A stretch of 64,000 nucleotides of DNA from Alloascoidea africana. Lineage: Eukaryota > Ascomycota > Alloascoideomycetes > Alloascoideales > Alloascoideaceae. Positions 53,947-64,000 of this stretch are shown here, piece after piece. The number at the start of each line of letters is the position of its first letter. Within the stretch, counting starts at the first letter, position 1. Below the pieces are notes generated by a model. The model ran no database searches and was not told the origin of the DNA. It saw nothing but the letters and a program-made list of their open reading frames with translations. Where the stretch lies: the NCBI GenBank assembly GCA_030581615.1, contig JAKTTT010000001.1:1-64000 (forward strand), given 5' to 3'. Both the position numbers and the translations under genes were made by a program.

Positions 53947-56870
53947 ATGCCCGAGCTCCAAATCAGCCCAGGTCCAGTTCCAGAGGGCTCCAAACCGCTC
54001 GAGCCAGAAGCGCCGGGCCCCGAATTCTCAGACTCGCACTCGCACTCGCAGCAGCCCGAGCCCAAACCTGAAACTCCAGGGTCACCAGAAAAGGACAACA
54101 GGATCCATTTTCCCTCTCCTCCCCAACCACCACAGAATCAGCTGCGGACGGAGCGCGAGGACGATTTTTCTGCTACAATGTCTCCGACGGCCGCGGACGC
54201 CGGGATCACAGACGCCAAAAGGCACGGCCCCCAGGCCTCGCAAGCGGACGCTGGAACGCTCTCAAACAACCACAGCATTAACGTCCAGCCTGGCGACGGA
54301 AGCGACAGCGATGTTCCACAAAGAGGATTCAGACTCGCCCGCTACGTCTCTGCTTCCAGACAGGACGACGACGACGATGATGATGATGATGATGACGGCG
54401 GTGACGGCGAGCCCAGAGAGCAGGAAGCCGCTCTGGCTCCACAGCCAAACACAAACAGATTCTCGTCGTCCTCGTCGGGCTCTGAGCTCGAAGCGCCAAG
54501 AAGGGGCTTCAAAAATAGACGACAGAACTCGCCTCCGACTCTTGAAGAGGCAAAGGAGCCTGCTAAGCGAGGGTTCAGACTGGGCTTTGGCTCCAAAGAG
54601 CCGTCTCCACCAAAGGAAGAGAAGGAGTTTGCGAAGAAAGAGTTTCGTCTGAGTGTCATCTCCAGAGAAAGCACCCACTCCATCAAAGAGGACAGAGACG
54701 TCCCCAAGCGAGGAATCAGACTGGGAGGGCTTGTATCGAGAGACTCCAGTGTCAACGGAGATGCGCACTCGCTCAAGTCCGACTTCAGCGATTTCCACTC
54801 GATCCACTCTGCAACGTCTGAGCATTTTGACTTTGATGGTGAAAGGAGAGACGACATAACAGATGCCTCCTCCAGCGGCCAGAAAAAAGAAGTTGAAGAT
54901 ATCGAATTCGAGAGACTGAAAACCTTGCGACAGATGGAGGAAGCTTCGTCTTTACCCACTCCTCCAGATCAGCAGAGCACCAGGGACGAAACTCCAACTT
55001 CATCTGCCTCGTTCTCTCCAGCAGTCATTCATCATCCAACTCCCCCGATGCCCATGCGTCCACCGGGACAGCAACACGTCAAGAAAGCGACCCTGTCGAT
55101 GCGCAAATCCCCCGGCTTTTCGTGGTTTCGAAAGCAGCCTTCTACCTCCTCCGTGGGCCATTCGTCCTCATCCTCGAGAACAGTGACAAATGCAGAGCTG
55201 GATCATGCCTTGACCTCAGACCTCTTGCTGAACCGACTAAGCCTTTCGACTGAAAGATTCATCCTGAAAGAACAAGAAGACCAGGATAACCTGCGAACTG
55301 GCACAGAAAAGGTGAAAGGAGCTTTTGAAGAGTTGAAGGCTCACCTTCGAACAAGTTCAAATGCTCAGCAGCTTAATATTGATTGGAGTAAGTCTACACC
55401 ATCTTTTCCATTGTGCACATCATTTCACTAACATAGATATGTTCTGAACGACTAGATTTTTGGACCTATGTCGTTCATGATTATGGAGCCGTAGCTCGAA
55501 ACTCATCTGTTGAACTGTCAGCCGCTATTGCTGCGGGCGTCCCTCCTGAAATTAGAGGATTTGTCTGGCAACTTGTTTCCAATTCAAAGAATGCCGGACT
55601 CGAAAGCCTGTACAGCAGCATGTTGGGCCAACATAGCAGTTATGAAAAACAGATAAGAAGGGACTTGTCACGTACAAGCAATGTTATCCATACAAGGGCA
55701 AACGACAAGTTGGCCCCTCTTTTCAATATTCTCAAGGGTTACAGTTTGTTTGATCCTGAGGTAGGCTATACACAAGGAATGATCGCACTTGCAGTTCCAC
55801 TGGCTGTGAACATGAGAGAATCCGAGGCTTTTTCTACCTATGTTATACTGATGAAAGATTACGGGATCCGGAATTTGTACCTTCCAGATTCCCCTGGCCT
55901 TCAAGTTCGTCTATATCAGTTTGATCGTCTACTTGAGGATAACTTGCCTCAGGTGTATCTCCATTTAACCAGACATGGCATTCGTTCATCCATGTATGTA
56001 TCCCAATGGCTCCTCACACTTTTCTCATGTAAATTCCCACTTGAAATTGTTCTGAGAATTGTTGATATTGTCATTGCTGAAGGAGCAGAAGCGCTTCTGA
56101 AATTTGCAATGGTCTTGATTGAGAAAAACTCCGGCGTTCTAATGAGCTTGGAGCATGATGATTTGCTTCAATTCATCAAACAGGATAAGTTATTTGATTA
56201 CTATCTGGTGAAGACAGAAGAGGCTGTTGGCCCCACCTTTATGAACTTTATCAAGTCGGCAACAAACGGAACAACAAACACAAACGCTGTTGCATATAGA
56301 GTCACAGATCTTGTTACAGATGCCTATACAATTAAACTAAATCCTTCTACTTTGCAAAAATATGAAAATGAGTATGAAGAGATGCATCGTCAGGAAGAGA
56401 GCAGGAAAAAAGAAATCGCAGATCTCAGGATTTCAAATGCGCAACTGACGAAACAGGTAAAACAATTGGAGATAGAAGTGGATACACTAAGCAAAGAGCA
56501 TATCGAGGTCGCAAATGAAATGGTCCAGGGCAAAGTCTTGATTGCTAGTCTCGAGGATGAGAACAAGGATTTGGCCGTTGAGAATGAAGCTTTAAAACAA
56601 GAGCTTGAGCTTTTGAAAGAAGAGCACAAGAAAGATGAGCTAAAGAAACAAAATAGCGCCAATGAGCATCACAACGAAATAGAAAAAGAGATTCAGCAAA
56701 CAATGACTCGAAATGCAGAAGTCATGGAGGCTAATCGTGTTCTTGAAGACCAGATCACAGTACTGGAGGAAGAACTTTTCAGGACACAAAAAGAATTGAA
56801 AGAGGCTGTTGAGAAAAATCAAGCCTTGGATAAGAAATGGAGAGAGCTGAAGAAAACATTGCTATCATGA
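53947..56870 (+). CDS. GYP5: TBC-domain Rab-GAP (Gyp5/Gyl1 type)
   Basis: A Rab GTPase-activating protein; Gyp5 acts on Ypt1 and Sec4 at the Golgi and at sites of polarised exocytosis. Exons 53947-55387 and 55456-56870 encode 951 residues. Residues 1-480 are disordered and acidic, with a poly-Asp run (about 138-149) and five copies of a short motif like K/R-R-G-F-R-L at about 126, 185, 207, 230 and 254. The TBC domain (about 510-720) contains both catalytic fingers: IRRDLSRT (Arg finger, about 546) and YTQG (Gln finger, about 583). RHGIRSSMYVSQWLLTLFSC and FPLEIVLRIVDIV-like motifs follow. The C-terminus (about 775-951) is a long coiled coil, as in Gyp5. Gyp5 versus Gyl1 identity is inferred from this layout. 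Confidence 0.9.
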
Positions 56871-57238
56871 GCCCTAGGAATATGGACTACACTAAAGATA
56901 AATAGCATTCAAGTCTGTTTCATGTGGGGCAAATGCATATGGTGAACAAGACGATGAAATGAGCAAACATTTTATTTTTTTCACTAACTGATTGAATTAA
57001 ACGTGGCGGGGGGAAATGAGATATCATTATTACGAAATGAGAAGATTTGTATCTACTTCTTTTCTGTTGATTTTAGACTAGTTCCTGTTTGCATTATTGA
57101 TTAGTTTTGATTTGATATGTATCGTGCTTTACATGCCACACATCATTGTTTGGATGTGGTTTTTGGCAAGAAAAGCTGGTATATATGTTTCTTTTTTTTA
57201 TAGTAGTAAGAAAACAGCTTGCATTCTGGTACAGAAAC
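56871..57238. other. Intergenic between TBC gene and CMC4 (convergent)
   Basis: AT-rich 3' flanks of two convergent genes; no gene or notable structure seen. Confidence 0.4.
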
Positions 57239-57521
57239 TCATTTACTATTCTTGTCGGAACTTTGTTGCAACTTTAACCTCAATAAGGAAGGCTTTGGAC
57301 AGCAAACCGACTTGGCATCATCCCCATTCTGTTCGTAAAACTTTTGGCAGCATTTGTAAAGCAACTTGATTTTGGATTTACATCTATCTTCGTTGTAGTT
57401 GTTGGCCTTGAGACAGTCTGTAAATTTAGTTAATTTTTGAGGCAGTAGCCAATATCACTAGAGAGGACATACCTTGAATAGCACAGGCTTGGGGTAAGCA
57501 AGCTGATTCTTCTGAAGACAT
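57239..57521 (-). CDS. CMC4: Cmc4, twin-CX9C mitochondrial intermembrane-space protein
   Basis: Cmc4 is a small Mia40-substrate of the intermembrane space with a CHCH (coiled-coil-helix) fold. Two minus-strand exons (57473-57521 and 57239-57417, 55-nt intron with GTATGT donor and TTACAG acceptor) give 75 residues. The N-terminus MSSEESACLPQACAIQDCL corresponds to the S. cerevisiae QKEACAIQDCL region. It continues with CKSKIKLLYKCC, KFYEQNGDD and CCPKPSLLRLKL, matching that protein's conserved cysteines and the CCPLPSLLELK stretch. The gene was found only by joining exons; neither exon alone is a long frame. It lies between the TBC gene and the chitin synthase. Confidence 0.93.
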
Positions 57522-58023
57522 GATGGAATTGAGTCAAGCAGAAGAGAACCATGGGCAATATGATCTCATTGGTAGTCGATGATTTAACACACTCCTCCAT
57601 TAAACCGGCCCAGTCTTCCAACCGTCCACCTTTACACTAACAACTGTAACAATTTATTCAGCTTTTCATGTTTGTGTAAAACTCATATGTGTGTACAGTA
57701 TATCAAACATGCGAAATTCATACGATACTATTTGTAATGTGTTAGAGACAGGAGAGGTTCAATATGACTAGATTCATTTTGATGTTGACACTGGCAAAAT
57801 CCATGTAATAGAAGTGCAGAATAAATACAAAAATAAAAACAAAAAAGACACGACAAGAAGCAGTTAAATGCTTCCATTACTAATGCAAATGTGATTTCTC
57901 ATGATCGATTTGGTACTGGGGCATACAATATTAGAATTGAACTCATAATTGAATATCGAGTGTGTGGTGATGAATCACATTCTCTGGTCATTAGAAAAGA
58001 AACCAAGATAAAGTAAAGTTGGC
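57522..58023. other. Intergenic: CMC4 promoter / chitin synthase 3' end
   Basis: AT-rich; no gene recognised. It holds the CMC4 promoter and the downstream flank of the chitin synthase. Confidence 0.4.
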
Positions 58024-61000
58024 TCATCTAGCCTGTGGTGGCCCATGCTGGTTTTGGTTTGAGGAATTCCAAGACTTGACTCTAGAATGGCCCCCTGAAG
58101 AAACACGTCGTTGGTCAAAATCCTGTTGATTATGCTGTTGCATTGGAGGGCTTCTCATGCCTGAAGGAGATCTCATGTTATTCCTAGAGCTACTCATGTT
58201 CCTCTGTTGTTGTTGTTGTAGGGAAGGAGATAGTGACATGGACCGTAGATTAGAAGGCGAGTTTACGCGTGCTGAGTTTCCATTAAACCCTCCTCCAAAT
58301 CTGCCATTTCCAGATCCGCTTGCATTGCGATGCTGTTGTTGGAATTGTTGTGCTCCTAGAGAACTAGATGAGCTTCCTGGAGAATCGTAGTCCTCTTCGA
58401 TCACATCAAAATTTCTCCCACCTGGTTGCCTAGCAGCCTGACTAGAGTACGACTGACTTCTAGGTATCATCGACCCAGTGCCTGCCTGTTGCTGTCTATA
58501 AGCCTGTGGTTGGTATTGACCTGAATTGTCTACTTCAGGAACAGGTCTCATAGTTTGTTGGAAACTCCTGGAATTCGGCGTTGTGGCCCTAATCGTGTCG
58601 ACTGCAGATGGAACAGCAGAAAGTGGTCTTGGAGGATTCGCAGGTCCAGACAAACGAGAGTCAATTCCCCGAGACTCTCCGTTATTCCCATATTGGTATT
58701 GGCTGGCAGAACCAGTTAAAGCACTGTCAGAGCGCTTAAGGCTTTGCATGCGGTAGTAATCACTCTTGCTATCACCATCCCCATACTGGTTATAGTTGGA
58801 AGATGGAGCATATGAACTTTGTGCGTGAAGCCTCTGCAAGTTCTCCTCAGCCAGCTTGGAATTATAGGCATTGTACTTGTTCACAATAGCAGCATCTCTT
58901 TGCGAGTACTCTTGGGGTCTCTCTGCTCCGGGAAGATTGTTCCTGAGTGCATACTCAGTCCATTGCTCCAACGGAATCGATGTTTCATCAAAATCTTCTT
59001 CCTTCACAGCAACAACCTTCTTGCCTCCTGATTCTTCAACGACAACTCTCGTATTACCCCAAGAAAAGTTATCCTGGAACCAGAAAGAATAAATAGGCAA
59101 AATGAACGAATGTACTGGGTAACCGCAAAAGTAGATAACCATCCAACCGATATGTTGCCATTGCTTCTTCAGAATATACAAAATTGTTTGCAAACCATAG
59201 ACAGCAGCAATCATGATCAAGGAGATGATGGGCAAAGCTGAGTTTTTGGAGGCAATGACGTACACCAGATAAACGAGATAGATGAAGACAGAAGGCAACA
59301 TAAGGGTACCTGCCAAGTCCACAAAAACAACAAATCTCATACCGAAACAACAGAAACCACACATATTATCCAGCTTCATCAGTTCCACAAGGTTATGAAT
59401 AGTAGAGTTGATCCATCTTCTACGTTGTGATAGAAGGACTGAGAATTCTTCTGGTGCAGTGGTTTTAGCTTGGGCATCAGGATTGAAAGTAAGACGGTAA
59501 CGGGGGAAATACTTTGTAATAAGGGTTGTTAGATAACGATCTTCACCAAGAGAGAAAAGATTTTTCTTGTGGAGAGTGTCAACATCGTCGATTGCGTATT
59601 CCTCAATAACCTCGTCAGAAATGACAATTGGCTTGCCCTTATCGGCAGTTCTGACTCTGTACAATGAAAAACAACCAGGAAGACAGGTGACGCTTCCAAA
59701 AAAGCTCTCAAATGCTTTTGACAAATGATGCGAGATGTAGTACTCGTAAATCTGAAGCATAGTGAACAGGGACTTTTCTTCATTCATCAACTTAGTTTCA
59801 CCGCAAGTGCCCACAATACGACTATCATTGACACAATGAGCAACCAATCGGGTTAATGATTCTGGAGTAGCCATTGTATCTGCATCAATCATGAATATGT
59901 ATTCATAAAGCTCAGGATCCACTCCAATAATGTTGTTGATGTGGTGGAACATTTCTAACTCAAGAGGATTCATTGGCTTTTGAAAATGAACCTTGTTCAA
60001 GAACTTGAACAATAGAACCTGGGAATCTCTCTTACCTCTGTTTCCAGGCTTTGATGGCTCTGTTGCCTTGCCTACTTTGATAACAACGACATAAGGAACA
60101 ACATTGCCTTCATACTCGTATAATCCAGAGTAAACTTTTCCGTAGTTGAGCTTCGCAGAACCTTCGCCAATGCTTCTAAACGGTAACGCAGGCGGATCGT
60201 ATTTATCATCAACGCCAAAAATATCCAAGACTGTTTGTGCCGTGCTTTTATCATTTCCGTGGCCAGTAACAACTCCATCACAAATAACAAGAACCAGTTT
60301 TCGTTGATTGTCGTAGTTCAACGCTGTAATCGAGTCTATCGCCAGTCTTAGAGCTTGTTCATCTTCAGTATAAGCAGGAATTTGACAGATAACAAATTTG
60401 CTCTGTGGGGAAGGTTTTTTCCCAAATCCAAACTGCAGCGCGGCAAAGAATTTGATCAAAGTAACACTCGACAACAAACATGCTAAACCCAAAAGAATAT
60501 AATTCGAAGCTTGACACTGAGGAGTGAATCTAAAGTCGGTGTAACCAGCTGTAGCAATGTTCTTGATACAGTCCATATTTTCTTTCTTCAGATCCTCTTT
60601 GACATTTGCTTCCTTTATTTTTTTCGTCAAATCCTCTCCAGGATAGTTGTAAAAAATGTCAGAAATTGTTTCATCCAAAAACTCATATCTTTTATCTCCT
60701 TCATGAGAATCAATGGTGTGAAAATAGTTTGTCAAATCATAAATTGTTCCATTAATGATTCCCCAGTATTGTTTGGACGATTCAGCTTTTTTCGCAACGT
60801 AAGATGGTTTCTCAACACGTTTCCCTTTGTAGTACTTTTTCAAGCCGGGCAGCAAGTATTCGTTATACCACGTATAGTTATGTCTTACTGTATTGGGATA
60901 TTGGACTTGAACAGGCCCACTGGTGTGAATTGCATTTGGGTTCATGATAGTATTATTGGCATCCAGCGAAATGGGAACAGGGATTTTAGTATCAATAAGT

Positions 61001-63548
61001 CCCGGACAAGCAATTTCCAAGGGCATGGGGAAATAATCAGACAAATCCATGCCAGCAAACTCCATCATGGTTGTTGAGTCGGTTTTCACAGGCATATCCG
61101 AATGTTGTTTTTTGTAGAACTTTGTGAAATCGTAGACTTTACCATGAATAGCTGCAAAATAATCATCTGAGCTTGCATGATAACCAACTTCCTTTATGTT
61201 CCATGCCTTATCAAAATCAGGACAGATCACTTTCATCAAGAATATCATGTAAAATACAAGACCACCATTTATAAGGAAAATCATAAAACAGATTACCAAT
61301 TTTTCTCGCCAGGCTAGTCGGGTTTCGGGCCGTTGCATTCGACCAACATACTTTAATAAGGGACTTGGAATCCACCACGTTAAAGCCCAGACAAAAGTGA
61401 CCCAGAACTTTCTCTCCTTGGTCATCTTCTTAATTTCAACTGCTTTTGTCCCCGGGCCAATTTCGGGATTGTTCAGTAACTTCTGTTGTTGCGCCAAATA
61501 CTCGTTGTCTCCATAAAGTTGCTGGTCATCATCTCCAAGCTTCTTGTGGTACATGTCATTGACACCTCTGGAAGATTGGCCGGCAAAGCTAGGCTCATAA
61601 GTGCCAACTTCATCTCCAAATGGGTTGTTCATACCAATTGGGTGCGAAGGGCCACCGGCTCCTGTTCCATTACCTCCTTCATTGGACTGAAATGGGTTTA
61701 GGTTCTGGTACAAGTCATTTTCAAGAGATTGCCATGCGAGATCTGTCATCCAGATGCGCTCGGGCCCAAAATATATATCAGCAAGAGTCCAATTTTTGGT
61801 GTTAATTGCCCAATCTTGAATCGTATCCGTGGAAACATAAGGTGGAAATACGGATTGGTAATTGTCCAAAAACTCATTATAATCAAAATCCACAGAATAA
61901 GGGCAAGCCTCACGTTTGGCAATCCAATCCACCAAAAAGATCTGTCTTATTTGAGAAGATACAATCGAGGTATCCCAGTTTTCAGGAACGTTGAACTTCC
62001 CTTCCGATAACAACGAAGAGATTTTAGAGGTGGCTAGATTCAATACGGCCCAGACTCGAGTTTCATTAAAGAGCTCTTCCAGATCTAAAGCTCCAGGGAT
62101 GGCATTGATACTGCTTGTTCCGGAATCGGGATCCGTCAACTCTAGGTTGGGAACAGATTTGGATGGCATATCTATACTGAGCATAGCCGAATCAAAGATT
62201 TTCTCTTTGATCAGATCGGATTGTAGTCGTCCCTGACTCTTTTGTTCAGCTTCATTGTCTTCCATGGCTAAACTGCTAATTTTTCCAAGAACAACAGGAG
62301 AACATTGTACACCAGTGAAACCATCGCCTATAATCTCACTGTTGATACCTGTCGAATCATCAAATACGGATCTGAGTACTCTGTAGCTCTTAGAAGCAGG
62401 GAGGTCGATGATATTGACTACAGAGACAATACTTTCCTCAGTTCCACCAACCGACATTCCACTATTGTCCATTGTATGATTCTGTGGTTTCTCTATTCGT
62501 TCATTAAACAGCTGATTCAGCCTTGAAACCATAAAGTTGACCAATTTAATATAGGCAGTCGAAATTACTTGTTCGGACGTATACTTCTGGAAAACCTCGG
62601 GCTCGAGATCCAATAGAGATGCTCCCTCGATCAAATCTTCATCGTCGTCTTTTGCATTCCCTAACAAAAGAATTGCAGATAGGACTGTAAGGATCTCAGT
62701 AACTTCTGAGGCCATAAATCCGCAAGCCCTCAAGGCATCCCTCCAGTCAGATGCAAGAGCTTGGTCATCTAAAACAAGGTTTTTGATGTGTGAAACAGAG
62801 TAAGTTCCAGATTTTTTCAACAAGTTATAACCGCTAAAGTTCTTGATTGATAACACCTCCTTTTCTTGATCTGTCGCTGAATTTATTAAATGGTAAAAGA
62901 CATCAAATGCTCTGTATCCTTGATGCTCTTTTAGGTTGAGCAAAGGAGACAAGTCAATCTCATGAGAGTTTAATTTAATTTCTGCTTTTAAAACAAGACC
63001 TTGTGTGTCTATTGACAAGGAAAATACGAGGCCCTTATGATAAGAGGAGGCAATGTTATCTGGCGTGAGAGCAGTTAGAAAGGGGTAAATTGCGTTCAGA
63101 GCATTCTCAATGATGTGGTTGTTGTCAGGTACTGCGTTGATGGTCGCTCTGAACGAAGACGGAGCTGAGCGAAGCAAAGGACTGTAAAGAACAAGTAGCA
63201 TTCAAATTACGAATTATGATTAGTAAAATCATTCATAAGCCCATAATTTTCTCACGTTCCTGACTGTGTTTTCATATTCTTGTTGTGCTAGGGTGAAAAA
63301 AACATAAAAATAAGGACCTACGTTATGGCCAAAGTCTGGTTTTCAGATCGTAAATAGGCGTGCTTCCAGAGGCTGTTTACAAAAGTCTCATCAACAGACG
63401 AGTTCATCTGAAGAATGGTGGTCGAGTCTACATCAACTGTCGGCACCAAATCTTCGAAATGGTTGTGAATGGTCTGTAAGAGGGACGAAGCAGACATGGC
63501 GCCGGCGGTCGAGTTGGACCGCGAGAAGGACGATGATAGTCGACTCAT
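58024..63548 (-). CDS. Chitin synthase with motor-like head, class VII-like
   Basis: A polytopic plasma-membrane enzyme that polymerises UDP-GlcNAc into chitin. Minus-strand exons 63322-63548 and 58024-63181 encode 1794 residues. The first ~480 residues resemble a short myosin-motor-like domain, but I see no P-loop (GESGAGKT), so it should not hydrolyse ATP as a motor. A cytochrome-b5-like segment (HGKVYDFTKFY, about 755) follows two TM segments (about 670-710). The synthase domain (about 1000-1500) has QIPAYTEDEQALRLAIDSI, the EDRYLTTL block (about 1289) and QRRRW (about 1325). Several TM helices follow. The ~270-residue C-terminus is low-complexity (Gln, Ser, Asn, Pro), and I see no DEK_C domain. 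The absent P-loop fits class VII better than class V. An intron of 140 nt splits the head. Confidence 0.92.
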
Positions 63549-64000
63549 CCTCTGTTAAAGCCAACGATGGTGGTTCGAAAAGACAAGCGAACGTGAAAGA
63601 TGAACGGGAGAGAGAAAAAGAGGACGGCAAAAAAAGGAGAACAGGGTATTTAAAAGAAAAAGAGGACAGATGCCAGCTATTAATAGGACGCACCTCCAGG
63701 CTGCACACGCACAGCTGCAGATATTCGTTGCAGGGTTCTGATTGGACACCCCGTGGAAGTCACGTGGGGAGAACTTGCAAGAGCTGGCCTGCCCATTTTC
63801 TGTGGTTGCCCCGGCAACAGTTTTTTTGTGTGTGGTGGGTGAAAAAACACAACATCGCCAGTGCAACGCGCACCATCGAAAAGCAGAGCCCAGAGCCAGA
63901 GTCCGTGTCCGAGGTGGTTAGATCGAGACGGGACCCGTATCCAATGTCCAGGAGAAGCAACAGTGCCATGGCCCATCCGAGAGGGGCCAGAGGGCGGCCC
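63549..64000. promoter_or_regulatory. Promoter region of the chitin synthase gene
   Basis: It includes a TATTTAAAAG TATA-like stretch (about 63646-63655), roughly 100 bp upstream of the start codon, and a TCACGTG E-box near 63761. GC content rises toward the window end, perhaps because another gene begins beyond it. No start of a further gene can be supported. Confidence 0.45.

Overview
The window looks like nuclear DNA of an ascomycetous yeast or yeast-like fungus. Genes are split by short introns (about 50-116 nt, GTATGT/GTAAGT/GTGAGT donors, CTAAC-like branch sites), and the protein set is fungal: a SUN-family wall protein, a Gal4-type Zn2Cys6 activator, Rsp5, the CENP-H kinetochore subunit, and a chitin synthase with a motor-like head. 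That chitin synthase type together with the intron density suggests an early-diverging Saccharomycotina lineage rather than the Saccharomyces or Candida crown groups; this is inference and I cannot name the species. All exon structures below were built by hand from splice signals, reading frame and family conservation.

Positions 1-6576 are a retroelement graveyard: remnants of at least two related Ty1/copia families, a Ty3/gypsy 3' fragment lying inside one of them, and, wedged between two LTRs of one copia family, a chimeric duplication of host DNA. The chimera joins about 0.57 kb of the TEF1 promoter, intron and 5' coding region (intact locus at 35.6-37.4 kb) head-on to about 0.1 kb of the leader of the Gal4-like gene (intact at 47.7 kb).

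Positions 7561-21957 hold compact housekeeping genes: DCC1 (sister-chromatid cohesion), PET8 (mitochondrial SAM carrier), FPR1 (FKBP12), a mitochondrial enoyl-CoA hydratase, an amino-acid permease, then a 3.7 kb stretch without a recognisable gene, CENP-H/MCM16, ERD2 (HDEL receptor) and PRE7 (proteasome beta-6, with a PACE-like element upstream). Positions 22174-31342 hold a 1059-residue four-TM protein with an enormous Ser-rich tail, a SUN-family wall protein and a short-chain dehydrogenase.

Positions 31343-37135 hold RSP5 and RPP1 on a shared divergent promoter, and TEF1, whose first coding exon is only the ATG. A WDR68/DCAF7-type WD40 gene with a poly-Gln tract (38.5-40.0 kb) is followed by 8.4 kb with no recognisable gene and many minisatellites, leading into a Gal4-like activator (48.4-51.2 kb). 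Then come an unrecognised 503-residue protein, a Gyp5-type TBC Rab-GAP with a repeated RGFRL-like motif, the tiny spliced CMC4 gene and a 1794-residue class VII-like chitin synthase. Several promoters share a Reb1-like TTACCCGG site. I see no convincing tRNA, rRNA, snRNA or CRISPR.
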